From assembly GCA_029721515.1 (NCBI GenBank), contig CM056552.1, forward strand, positions 29,154,392 to 29,218,391: a stretch of 64,000 nt of DNA. The letters run 5' to 3'. The DNA is from Synanceia verrucosa. Its lineage: Eukaryota; Chordata; Actinopteri; Perciformes; Synanceiidae. A program made the position numbers and the translations under genes. This document shows positions 11,220-22,179 of this stretch, one piece after another (position 1 is the first letter of the stretch; the number at the start of each line of letters is the position of its first letter). The notes below the pieces were generated by a model. The model was not told the DNA's origin. It ran no database searches and worked only from the letters and a program-made list of their open reading frames with translations.

Positions 11220-12379
11220 CCATCGGGCTGACCCCTTCTGGTTTGACTCTGCTGACATGGAATGTGGGATGTACTTTGAAGAAGCGGGGGAGGCGCAGAC
11301 GAACCGACGCCGGGTTCACCACCTTGGTGATGGGGTATGGACCGATGAATCTGGGTGCCAACTTCTTGGAGACTTCACGCAGGGGGAGGTCAGGGGTGGA
11401 AAGCCATACTCTCTGTCCATTCTGGTAGACTGGCGCTGGTCTTCTCCGGCGGTCCGCTGCCTTCTTCATGCCCACCACGCTGCGCTGCTTGCACTCTGCA
11501 AGTAGCTTCCCACACCCGGTGAGCCCGCTGGACCAGGGTATGCGCTGACGGGACAGAAACCTCGTTCTCCAGGTCAGGAAAGGCTGGTGGCTGGTAACCA
11601 TACACACAGTGGAAAGGGGAGATCTTGGTGGCTGCCGAAGGCAGGGAGTTATAGGCGTAATCGACCCAGGGAAGAAGCTTGCTCCAAGAGGCGGGATTCT
11701 GGGTAATAAGGCAGCGCAGGCAGGGCCTCAGTACTTGATTCAGCCGTTCAGTTTGTCCATTAGACTGAGGGTGATAGCCCGAAGAAAGGCTCACAGAAGC
11801 TCCGATAAGGCTGCACAACTCCCTCCAAAACCTTGACACAAACTGAGGTCCTCTGTCGAAGACAATGTCTGTGGGGAAACAATGAATACTAAAAACCCGA
11901 CTGAACATGACTTCTGCCGTCTCTTTAGCTGACGGCAACTTAGGCATGGCAATGAAAGGTGTCATTTTTGAAAACCTGTCCACCACCGTGAGAATGGCGG
12001 TGTTTCCGTTGGAGCAGGGTAGTCCTGTGACGAAGTCCAGAGCGATGGCAGCCCAGGACGGCTGGGCACGGGAAGTGGCTGGAGGAGACCTGCTGGTTTC
12101 TGCGCTGCAGACTTATTTCGGGCACACACGGAACACGCCTCCACATATTCCCTGACGATCTTCTCCATAGCTGGCCACCAAAACTGCTGGCGAATAAAAA
12201 ACAGTCCTTTTAATACCAGGATGGCAAGTGAGGTGAGATGTATGGGCCCAATGTACCACCTGCGACCGCAGCCCCTCAGGCACATACAGCCTATTGGGAG
12301 GGCAGCCCTCTGGTGGTGGGGTTTCCCCATTGGCTTGTTTTACCTCATTTACTATTGGCCAAGATACTGCTCCTATCAC
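11220..12379 (-). pseudogene. Gypsy integrase remnant
   Basis: Three pieces in two or more frames: a zinc-binding region ([20 protein letters not shown]), the catalytic core ([43 protein letters not shown]) and the C-terminal GPY/chromodomain-side region ([37 protein letters not shown]). Frame changes lie near 11960 and 11600. The frame runs directly into the LTR stub, so the polypurine tract and most of the 3' LTR are missing. Confidence 0.87.
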
Positions 12380-12475
12380 ACAGTTGCGTGGCAGGATAGG
12401 TTCAGGCGTCTTGGCAACAGACTCCGTACAGCCGTGTGTCAGGCGTCAGGCTTGACGTTTTGACTCCCGGGCCTA

Positions 12476-13035
12476 TTAGAGAGGGAAAAATTGAATCAAT
12501 TAAAAAACAAGGACCATCTGGCTTGGCGTGAATTTAGTCTCTTGGCCTGTCAAATATACTCCAGATTCTTGTGGTCCGTCCACACCAGAAAGGGCTGCTG
12601 GGCCCCCTGCAGCCAGTGACACCACTCTTGCAGTGCCACCTTTACCGCCAGCAGCTCTCTGTTGCCCACGTCATAGTTTCTCTCAGCCTGAGATAGTTTC
12701 TTGGACAGGATTGCACAGGGGTGCATCTTGCCGTCTGTCGCTGATCTTTGGGATAGAACCGCCCCGATCCCCACGTCTGAAGCATCCACCTCCACCACAA
12801 ACTGTCTGGTCGGGTCAGGCTCAGAGAGAATGGGGGCTGATGTGAATCATACCTTGAGCTGCCGGAAAGCAGCATCAGCTGCCGGGGTCCACTGGAAGGA
12901 AGACTGAGGAGAGGTTAATGTATGTAGAGGAGCCGCGATGGTGCTATAGTTCCGAATGAACCGACAGTAGAAGTTAGCAAATCCTAAGAGTTGCTGAACC
13001 TTCTTCCGGTTATTCGGAACTCTGCCACTCTGCAA
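12476..13035 (-). pseudogene. Gypsy RT connection and RNase H remnant
   Basis: It encodes the connection motif [19 protein letters not shown] followed by an RNase H domain ([47 protein letters not shown]). The first and last catalytic Asp positions look retained, but frame shifts divide the region at about 12800-12850. In intact elements this domain degrades the RNA template during replication. Confidence 0.85.
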
Positions 13036-14179
13036 CAGCTTTTACTTTAGCCGGATCCATCTGTATCGACCCAGGGGCTATGATGAAGCCCAGGAAAGAT
13101 ACTGAGTTGGCATGAAACTCACTTCTCTGCCTGAACATACAATTGATTTGCTAACAACTTGTGTAGCACCTGGCGCACATGTTGCACATGGGTTTCAAGA
13201 TCAGGGGAAAAGATCAGAATGTCATCAATGTACACACACAAACCTGTTCAGGTACTCTCTTAAAACAACGTTCACCAAGTTCTGAAACACCCCTGGGGGG
13301 GTTGGAAAGACCAAAAGGCATCACTAAGTATTCATAGTGTCCAGACGGTGTATTAAAACACGTTTTCCACTCATCCCCTCCCTTATGCGTACAAGATGGT
13401 AAGCGTTACGTAGGTCTAGCTTGGTGAAAACCTTCGCGCCTCGAAGCTGTTCGAAAGCTGACATGAGAGGGAGGGGCACCTGTTCTTGATTGTGATTTCA
13501 TTGACAGGAGCATAGTCAATGCAGGGCCTGAGAGACCCATCCTTCTTACCCACAAAGAAGAAGTCCGCTCCTAGCGGGGAGGAGGACGGCCTGATGATGC
13601 CTGTCTGTAGGGAGGTCTGTATGTAATTGTCCATGGCCTCTCTTTCCGGGCCGGAAATGGAATAGAGCCTCCCCTTGGGCAAGGCCGCCCCCGCTCGTTG
13701 CTCGATGGCACAGTCATAGGGTCTGTGGGGAGGCAAAGAAGTGGCCTTCACTTTACTAAAGGCCTGGCCGAGATCATGATAGCATAGCGGCACAGAAGAT
13801 AAGTCAACATTGTCATCCGTGGAAGCTGTTTCAGGTGAGGATGACACTGACCCAGACTCCGGCCCAACACCACCCGCTAGGACTCTCTTGCCACTGCTTA
13901 AACAATGATTCTCACGTTCTTTAGACCACCCCCTTACCAACCCCGATTTCCATTCAATAGCAGGATTATGTCTGCAATAAAAACACAGGCCCTGCTGGAG
14001 GCACCGCTGTCGTTCCTCAGGGGTGAGTCGGACCCGACCAACCTGCAGACCAGACTCTGGTGATCCATGGGCGTACACCGTCCACTACCGCTGAATGCTA
14101 CTGGTCCTACCTCCCGCCCGGTGCTGGTCCCTGGTGCTCCATGCCTCCGGTGGCGACGGTCCCGTATCCAGTTGTCCAT
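13036..14179 (-). pseudogene. Gypsy gag 3' end and reverse transcriptase remnant
   Basis: The frame begins with a gag-like stretch and half a zinc knuckle ([19 protein letters not shown]). It then passes into the RT N-terminal region ([34 protein letters not shown]) without any aspartic protease DSG motif, so the protease is deleted. After a frame change at about 13415 the RT core continues, with the catalytic VYIDDIL motif at about 13218-13236. A stop codon then interrupts it near 13130. Confidence 0.85.
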
Positions 14180-14782
14180 ACGGACAAAGACAAAGAGCTT
14201 CCCCCAAGATCACAAACTTTACTACACAAGCAGCACAATTAAAACAAATCAAAATACTACCTAACCAAACCCAGTTAAAGTGCAAGCAGGGGCACTACAG
14301 GATGGCTAGGCGTGGCTGCAGTCGGGGAGGAAAAAGTGGGCAGAGTACTCACCATGCTCCGTACCAAACACACGCACATAAAAATAACGAAACTGCCAGG
14401 AAAAACTATAAAGTGTGAGGGACGTGCAAAATTACCACAACACACGCACAAACTTAAAGGGGGTGTGAAGCAAGGATGAGAAGCTCCGAACACCGATCCC
14501 TCCACCGTCGGGACAGCCACGCTATCACCCGTCAAAAAAAAAAAAAAAAAAGGAAACAGGAAATGTGTTAAAACCACAATGGACTGCTGCAATGGGCCAT
14601 TAAAGTATCTTGGGGGAAGAAAGGGGCCACCTAATAGAAAATTAACACTGATAATAAAGTAGAACTAGACAAAAAATTCCTGAAGAAATTTTAATATGTG
14701 CCTGCACACATGACGCCGGACCCACGCGACGCCGGGCCATGTAGGCCCAGCCTGATGCATGCTGACCCTCTCCTGCACCGAA

Positions 14783-14856
14783 GCACGCACTTCGTGCGTG
14801 CCTATCCCGAATTCATGATGTGAACAAACACACCGAAGCACGCACTATGTGCGTGC
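14783..14856. repeat. Pair of perfect hairpins GCACGCAC-loop-GTGCGTGC
   Basis: Two 8-bp inverted repeats (14783-14801 with loop TTC, 14838-14856 with loop TAT) lie about 55 bp apart, both preceded by CACCGAA. They look like one duplicated unit. Confidence 0.85.
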
Positions 14857-16432
14857 CTGTTCCAGATTAATGTTGCAAACAAACAAACTTTGTTTCCTGT
14901 GAAGCTTAAATCAGAGTTTGGGGCTTTTATTTTGAAAGGACAGTCATTGCCACAGCTTCCTGTGAGGAAAAAAGTTACCCCTCCGAAGTTTGGGGCTTTT
15001 ATTTTGAAAAACCAGACTTTTATTTTGAAGGAAACAGCCTGAGCTTCCTGTCTGTGTGTGTGATCAATGATGTCATCCACTCTCTGTATCTTTGGTAATG
15101 GGCAATCAGAAGCCTGTATCATATCATCACCTAATCTCTATATATGTATCTATGTGGATCCCCCACCTGACACACACAGCTATGCCACTGATTATGAGCT
15201 GACCTGTCCAATCACCTCTCGTATAAAAAAAACTATAAGGAGTAGAGCTTAGATTTTTGCATGTGAATGATGCTATGGTGATGGAGGTTCATGCATATCA
15301 CTTAATTCTGCTGGCCACCCCTGCATGGCTTCGACACCCCATGGGGCACCCCTATGGAAAAGTCTAGGCGCCCCTGGTCTGACTCCCACACTGGCTCCCA
15401 TTGACTGCCATTGATTTCAAGCTGAGTCGGACCATGCCAAACTCCTCTAAATAACTCCCCAACCGTAAGGCGTACAGCTTTGGGGTTTGGACCGTAGGCG
15501 GCAGGAGCTCGCGAGGATCGCAGCGATGTAAATTTTACGTCTCTAGCCCACTCAGAAGCCCGTCAGCGGCAGGTTAAACACAAGAGGTTTTCCTGCTTTC
15601 TCACGCCTTTTCCTCTGAAAATTAACATTGGGCCCAATGGAGAGATTTTGGGAGGTGCTGCCCTAATTAAGGGTCTGGAGCCAAAACCATAAATCTCAGA
15701 GACATAAGAGACACATCGCTACGACCGGGACGAAATTTCCAACGTTTTGCTGTAAAAATTATGTCGGTGGAGTAAACGTAGCCCTCACAATCGCGGTTTA
15801 AAAAAAAAAAACTCAGACGATTCTGAAACTGCTCTCCACTCTAGGTGTGTAGTTGTGTCACTCTAGTGCACGCAATAGACACCCATGTTAAAGGCTGATT
15901 TTTGAAGATTTCATGGTCTGGAAAAAGTTGAAATGCTGAAGAAACTATAAATTTTTTTAATTGAAGATGAATTATGAATATGTTGCCAGGAAAATTTGCT
16001 GCGTTTTGCAAGTTAAATGGAGTTTCTAGGTGAAAGTATGAGGGAGCTGTGACTGTTTGTTTGCTGAAGAAAAAAGTTTGAAGTCTGACCCTTTCCCCAT
16101 TCATTCCTATGGGACTTTTTTCGGCGGTTTTTGGGGTCTAGCATCGCCACGGTAACTGCTTTGACGGAGAAAAGTAATAGCCATCGTGGCACGATCGAGA
16201 CGCACGATTTGATATATCTCATGCCTGGGTGCACCTTACGGTACGACCCGCATTAATTGCCGAAGAATGCGTCTATAATAATAATAATAAAAAAAGAAAC
16301 CCTCGTCCTGGATACTAATAAGCGCGTTGCTGGCTTAAAACACTGTGTTTTTATGATGTTTGGATGGATTTTTGGGTATTTTTGGTATTTTTATCATTTT
16401 ACATCACATATGTGTGTTTTGGACCTACTACA

Positions 16433-16566
16433 AGCATTTATGGCAGGCTTCGCCTGCCATAAATGCTAAGACACTTGGGGCCTCCCCCCCAAAAGGAATA
16501 GTAATATGTGCCGCCGTGCTCGCAAGGCTGGCTTCGCCAGCCTTGCTCGACGGCAGGCACATAATT
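16433..16566. repeat. Large hairpins near the right end of the nested insertion
   Basis: At 16433-16467 a perfect 16-bp inverted repeat (AGCATTTATGGCAGGC) flanks a TTC loop. At about 16500-16566 an imperfect palindrome is centred on GCAAGGCTGGC-TTC-GCCAGCCTTGC. Its outer arms are ATATGTGCC and GGCACATAAT. Confidence 0.85.
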
Positions 16567-16876
16567 ACAAAATGAAATAAACAACCAATAGAAACAAAAC
16601 AGCAGTGACAGAGGACAACCAGGAAATAAAACCTAAAATATATCAAAGAAAAAGGAAAAGTAAGCAAACGCACAGACATAAAACATACTGATAAGAAACC
16701 CACGCCTTACCACAACACATGTGGAGACCTATCACTCTCAAGGAGTGTAACAGCAATGGCAGCAAAGGGAAAGGCAACACTTAGTCTGCCAGCTTATATA
16801 ACTTAGTGGTTAATTAGTGGAAGGAGCTGGCTGCTACTGAACCCTACGGTGACCCAGGAAGGACATTTACTACCAG

Positions 16877-17488
16877 TCACACATAGTCAGCAACTGTCCT
16901 ATTGCCTTGTGTGAGTCTCTTGAGTGCTCGAGCTGCCTGCCTACCCGGCCGAGTATGGTCAAAAACCCTGCGCAGCTCGGCAATGAACTGCTCCGGTGAT
17001 GAGTAGAGCGCTGAGTCCCGAGCCCACTCCGCTGTGGCCCAAGCTGCCGCTCTTCCTGTCAGGTGGGACGTTATGAATGCAACACGCGACTGGGGAGTGG
17101 GAAAGGCATCTGGGTTCATCTTGAAATGCAAGTCACATTGAATCAAGAACGATCTACATAGTTCAGACTCACCAGAGAACTTCTCTGGAGGTGCCAAGCG
17201 AGGCGGTGTTTGAACAACCACGGGTGCGGCAGCAGCGGGCAGGCTCTGTCTGGGGGTAGCAGGAGGCAGGGGAGCTGATGGCTGAGAATGCAGATAGCTA
17301 AGTAGGTCACGCATATTGTGAGCTAACGCGTCTACCTGGGCCGACATGGAGTGTCTGATTTCCTCTTGACGTGAGGACAGAGTAGCTACATTGCGGCCCA
17401 ACGTAGCAGCCTGCTCCTCCTGCTGAGTGAATCTGTCATCATGGGACACGACTAGGTCTCTGAGCTGACTGGAGTCGGCTGGGTTCAT
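16877..17488 (-). pseudogene. Gypsy gag, N-terminal part, truncated
   Basis: An open frame of about 203 residues starts just downstream of the 5' LTR. It contains a coiled-coil-like Gln/Glu-rich start, a Pro/Ala-rich linker and the retrotransposon gag core (APPEKFSGE, FLIQCDLHFKMNP, FITSHLTGRAAAWA, RRVFDHTRPGRQAARAL). It stops at GNRTVADYV, where functional copies continue. The following sequence is foreign, so the break coincides with the nested insertion. In an intact element the product would form the particle coat. Confidence 0.85.
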
Positions 17489-17504
17489 CCGGGCCAGTAC
17501 ATTC

Positions 17505-18262
17505 TGTTAGAACTTGGCAAAACCACAGGAAGAAGGAACCCAAACGCTCTACTCAAAGCAAAGTAACAACAAAGGCTTTATTAACAGAACAGAAAACAAC
17601 GGTACAGGGAGGGATTGACACTCTAACCTGGCTACCTGGAAATGCAACATAAACATCCAACAAGGCTACCAAAATTACAAAATTAACATCAGAAAACGGC
17701 TATGAAAATTACAACAGAAAACACCCTGACACTGGCTAATCCTAGCTACTAAGTACTACAGGGGAAAAAGGAGAACTAAGGATGCTCGCAAACGGTGAGG
17801 TGAAAAGGGGCAAAGCTACTAACAAAAGGCGCTCACAAAAGTGTGAGGAGGAATCCAAGTACAGAGAACACTAAACACAGAAGACTAACTACACTGGCAG
17901 ACAAACACGAGAAGACAATCACAGAAACGAAGAAACAGCTCGATGAAAAGACAAACACTGACAAAGGGAGGGGAAACCTGACAAGAAGCGATGACAAGGA
18001 AAATGGCTGGTAGACTCGGTTCATGGACACAAGACGTACTGGCACAAAACAAAAGAGACGCAGACATATATACACTAGGTAATGGGGAACAGCTGGAAAC
18101 AATCAGGGGCGGGGTTGACAATCACCAGATGGGGAAACACAGGGCAGGAAGAGTGAAGCTGAAACACAAGGAAAGACAATTAATTTCAAAATAAAACAGG
18201 AAATGACAAGACCAAATGACAAGACTGAAATAATAAGCACACTTAACTTGACAGGTATGACA
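17505..18262 (-). repeat. 5' LTR of the gypsy element
   Basis: It begins TG and ends CA on the - strand, with an AATAAA signal about 75 bp before its 3' end. Its lower end matches 11141-11219 almost base for base. A second, diverged LTR of a related family stands alone at 42563-43177. Confidence 0.85.
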
Positions 18263-18625
18263 GGAGGCGATGTAAGGGCAGCTGGAAATGGTCGAGTCTC
18301 TCCCCCCGACACCCACCTTCGCCTACCCTCCACCATAATCAAAGCCATCTGTTTGTATGTGTAAATATGTAAACGTGTTGTCTAAAGCAGGTAATTTCAA
18401 CGTTTTTCTGCACGTGACACTACTGTACTGTTGCAGTCTGTCTGACCCTTGAAGAGGATCCCTCCTCTGCTCCTCTACCACTGAAAAGAAAGGAAGTTAA
18501 GGAGGTTTCCTCATTCAAATAGAGGGTGAAAGTGTCACATGCTGCAGATAATAATTTGATTTTACCTGCTCAATAATTTTACAAATAAAAGTATAAAATT
18601 ATAATTACCTTGTTATTATTAGGGC
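18263..18625. other. Non-coding, nothing recognised
   Basis: Apart from the GGAGG target duplication at its left edge I find no gene or repeat here. Confidence 0.5.
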
Positions 18626-18629
18626 CTGA

Positions 18630-18935
18630 CTGAATCAAGGCCTGTCTTAGGGTGAAAGGCAAGGTACACCCTGGACAAGTGTCCAGTTCATCACAGGACA
18701 CATAGAGACAGACAACCACTCACACTCACATTCACACCTATGGTCAATTTAAATTAACCAATTAACCTAATCTCCATGCATGTTTTTGGATGGTGGGAGG
18801 AAGCCAGAGTACCAGAGAGAACCCACACAGACATGATGAGAACATGAAAACTCCACACAGAAAGGAAAGGAATCGGACCCGGTACCTTCTTGCTGTGAGG
18901 CGACAGTGCTGTGAGCCGCCCACATTTTGCACATG
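18630..18935 (+). repeat. Teleost interspersed repeat (LINE 3'-tail type)
   Basis: It contains the sequence block running from CTTAGGGTGAAAGGCAAGG through CCTGGACAAGTGTCCAGTTC to CTTGCTGTGAGGCGACAGTG. This block is very common in fish genomes. A second copy of its first part lies at 57140-57365. I do not assign a family name. Confidence 0.7.
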
Positions 18936-18944
18936 CCACGTTGT

Positions 18945-20534
18945 AATTTTGGGGATATTTCTGTCCATGTGATGTGAAAAAAGTCAATGCCATTGAAATG
19001 AGGACAAAATTAGCTTTCAAAGAAAAAATAAAATGATCATATTTGCTTCATCCTGGCACCTCTAGGGGGCGCTGAGGTTTGACAAAATTTCCAAAATACA
19101 AAAACCTTTCTAATTCAGTCATCTTATTGTCAAAAAATCTGAAACTTTCTGAGAAGATGGAGCATCAGACCCTGAATGATTTCCTAGAGAACTGCATGTT
19201 TTTGAAGTAGCGCTCCCTAGCAGGAAGAGAAAGTCCAAGTTTTATATTTTGATGCACAGTTCCCACTGTGTTTATGCTACCGAGGTCTAAATGGTCTCAA
19301 AAAATTACAAACACCTCAAAGTTGTTCGAGCATAAATATGGTGACGACTTGCCAAAGGGCATGGCCATGGCGGTGCGGCAAAGTAAGGTGTGTCTTTTTA
19401 ACGTCTTAATTTGCCATAACTATGCCTTATGTGGTCCCACCCCCACTACATTTCTGATGTTTAATAACAGTCTCGCCCTGTATATCATAGCGCCACCTAG
19501 TGGTAAGGCAAATGTTTTTTGGCACTTTTTGGCCTATACCTCCTGCTATATTTAGGTGATGCAGCTAAAATTGTTTCAGGGCACTCAGGGCCAAAGCTGC
19601 AAAAAATTCATCAACATGTTTCATGATACAGCACCAAGGTGGTGCTGAATTGTTTCTCAAAAAATTAGCATTCTGGGATATCGCCTTCGGAACACAGAAT
19701 CCCATGAAATTTGGTAGACAGATCAAGAGGGGTGTCCTCTTAAAGAAAAATGGAAAATCCCCCAAATGATGTTAGATGTTGGGGAACATAATAACCAAAA
19801 ATCAGGCTGGTAGGTCAAAGGGCGTGGTCGTGGCACTGCTTGAAACGTTGATGTTCTGCCATGAAAAACAGCTTTTCTGGATTTTGGCCGATTTTAAGGT
19901 ATTTTCAATAGCAAACTCCTAGAGATGTTAAGGTACCAAGCTGAAACTCCAGCCTCAGGTGGCCACACTAGCATAGTTTCAAAGTATGAAAGAAAAATGG
20001 GGCTGGAGACTTGGTTTGGCAACGGTGCCACCTTAAACAAAAGTAGTGGTTTTTACCAAAGTGTAGCAATAGATGCCTCGAAAGAAAGGGACATACAAGT
20101 TTGATATTATTTCACCTACAGGCTGTAAATTGGATGTTGGGGAACATAATATCCAAAAATCAAGCTGGTAGGTCAAAGGTCCGTGGCACTGCTTGAAACT
20201 TTGATGTTCTGTCATGAAAAACAGTTTTTCTGGATTTTGGCAGATTTTAAAGTATTTTCAGTTATATGCTGCTTTTCTGGATTTTGGGTGATTTTGCCTG
20301 ATTTTAAGGCATTTTCAATTGCATACTCATCATGGGGATTTAATGCTAGCCAGCTGAAACTGAAAGTGTGCCATAGTGGTGCTATGGAGCTCGTCAGACA
20401 CAAGGGACACCGAATACGTAAAGGCAGTCAAGGGGCAAGTGATCACCAAGGCCGGCGCCTACAGTAGCTGGCGGTACATCGGGTGGCGGTGCGACAAACT
20501 GCGAGGGCCCGTCAGTACCCCGCAGGGGTCCTAG
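18945..20534 (+). repeat. Dispersed non-coding repeat with a Helitron-like 3' end
   Basis: About 1.6 kb without coding potential but with phrases typical of widespread fish repeats (CTAGGGGGCGCTGAGG, GCGCCACCTAGTGG, GCGAGGGCCCGTCAG). It ends with the hairpin ACCCC-GCA-GGGGT (20517-20529), then CTAG followed by T. This fits the CTRR-T end of Helitrons, although the spacer is shorter than usual. No 5' TC end was located, so the class is tentative. Confidence 0.4.
19774..20269 (+). repeat. Internal duplication of a ~135-bp unit
   Basis: The block starting GTTGGGGAACATAATAACC at about 19774 recurs at about 20136 with roughly 90 % identity. Both copies include GGCACTGCTTGAAAC and TTTCTGGATTTTGG. 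The copies lie 362 bp apart. Confidence 0.8.
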
Positions 20535-21624
20535 TTTTTAATTGCAACCTGTTCTGTTTTTGATTGCCACTTATTCTCTTTTGCTCTTAAATCTTTTTTT
20601 TTTGTTTCAAATCTATTTTATTTGATTGAATACTGAAGAAACCAAATTCTCTCCATACTGAGGCTGACAGGAGCTTTTCTTTTTTCACAAAGAACATCAT
20701 TTATCACTCACTGGGATAATGAAAATGTCTGCAGCATTTTTTCCTGCATTTCACTGTAAATATGGGTCACAATATCAATGAATATATGGACATATTGCCT
20801 TCCAAACACTAGAATGAGGCTTCTTCTGCTATCTTTGAAGATTTCAGCCGTTTAAGTGATCACTAGAAAACAACGAGAGGATCATTAATTAACCAGGAAT
20901 TAGTGAGAGGAGGCTGACTGGAATGCAGTCAACAGCAAGCTTTACAGATCGAGACATCAGTGACGTCACTGATCGGTGGCCGCAAGGTATTTCAATTTAC
21001 ACACAGAAAATTGTTATTTTGTAAATTTCTAATTACACAAATTATTAATGAGACAATTGTCTCAATGGCACAATTTTTAAAAATCCAAAAACAGGCCCTG
21101 CCAAAATGGCACTTTGGGCATCAGAGAGGAAAAGGGCAGAGCCAGAGCCCCTGTAACACCCCTGAAGACCTGCTCCTTATGTAGATACATCAGGGCCATC
21201 ACATTCCTTAATGTTCTCTGCTGTTTTGAAGAAAAAAAAAAAAGAAATTTGCATTTTGGTTTTGAATTATTGTGGAGAAATAAAAGGCGGTGTGTTGCTG
21301 TTAAATTAACTTACTTAAATTAACTAAATTAAATTACCTTAACTCTGACAAATATTTGAACTCCATGTATGTCATTACTTTTTTGATCAAATTATTTAAT
21401 TTCTTTTCACCTTATTCTCACCACATTATGTATGTTATATATTCAGTAAAAATTAATAAACCACACATGCAAACCTTCTGTCTTTATCTTCAGTGCTGTT
21501 CTACCTGTTTCTCAGTTATACATTCTGAGGAGACAGCAGCCCCAAGATTTAATGCTGTTTACTGGACACAGTAGTCACCTCTTAAATTTAGAAAATTTCA
21601 TAACACTTTCCACCAAACAGTTGG
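20535..21624. other. AT-rich non-coding interval
   Basis: It holds T-runs and A-runs and short open frames with no resemblance to known proteins. Nothing is supported here. Confidence 0.5.
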
Positions 21625-22176
21625 AGCCTGAGCAACATGATCAAACAGATCCTGTCGGCATGTGTTTTAATGCAAAGAATAACTAAGGAAGGCGCAACAT
21701 TAACTGACAATATTTTTGTTAATATAAATGAGAAGACAGATAAAAGTGGATTGCTACTGACAGACATATGTGATCATTGGCCTGTTTTTGCGGTGTTTAA
21801 GCAGACGTTGAAGAGGAATGAAGTATGTGAATGTAAATTACAGAGAGTGAGAACATTAGAAACAATTGAACAGAAACTCTCTTCTATTTTGGACTGCAGG
21901 ATCCCACAATCTCCAAACTTATGCTTAATTGGCGATTTTACTACAGCGACAGTACCAGTCATTCACCTCCAACCCACGCTTGTAGCTCTCGCCATCGCTA
22001 AGAAGTCCATCTTGGTTAATTGGAAGGATAAGAGAGCAATCAACATTACCCATTGGCTAAACCTCCTCTTTGAGCATATCTCACTTGAGAAAATATCTGC
22101 TTCCCGAAAGAACCAATTGACATCTTTTACAGAAAAATGGTCTCCATTTATTAGAGCTCTCAATATAAATCTATAG
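21625..22176 (+). pseudogene. LINE remnant, endonuclease end fused to ORF2 C-terminus
   Basis: One open frame of 179 codons. Its first half resembles the end of an APE-type LINE endonuclease and what follows it (RITKEGATLTDNIFVN, LLLTDICDHWPVFAVFK). Its second half resembles the C-terminal end of an L1/Tx1-type ORF2 (ALAIAKKSILVNWKDKRAIN, HWLNLLFEHISLEKISAS, FTEKWSPFIRALN). The RT domain expected between them is absent. This is either a deletion or a join of two elements. It has no likely function. Confidence 0.65.
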
Positions 22177-22179
22177 TCT

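Larger units (their letters stand above)
14180..16876. mobile_element. Foreign segment inserted in gypsy gag
   Basis: This 2.7-kb stretch separates the two halves of gag. At about 14690 and 16566 it has inverted copies of a TAATATGTGCCTGC-like end, which suggests terminal inverted repeats of a ~1.87-kb element. It carries several perfect hairpins (14783-14801, 14838-14856, 16433-16467, 16522-16546), three copies of TTTGGGGCTTTTATTTTGA near 14916-15030, and a block ending in an ATA repeat near 16274. Open frames are short and resemble no protein. The 14180-14690 part may belong to another insertion. Confidence 0.55.
11141..18262 (-). mobile_element. Degenerate Ty3/gypsy LTR retrotransposon with nested insertion
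   Basis: The element reads on the - strand. A 758-bp 5' LTR (17505-18262, starting TGTCATACC and ending CTAACA) is followed by gag, then remnants of RT, RNase H and integrase. A 79-bp stub at 11141-11219 matches the LTR end. Both outer edges are flanked by GGAGG (11136-11140 and 18263-18267), a 5-bp target-site duplication that fixes the limits. The protease region, part of gag and most of the 3' LTR are missing, and stop codons and frame changes break pol. A 2.7-kb foreign segment interrupts gag. The element cannot encode its own transposition. Confidence 0.9.
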
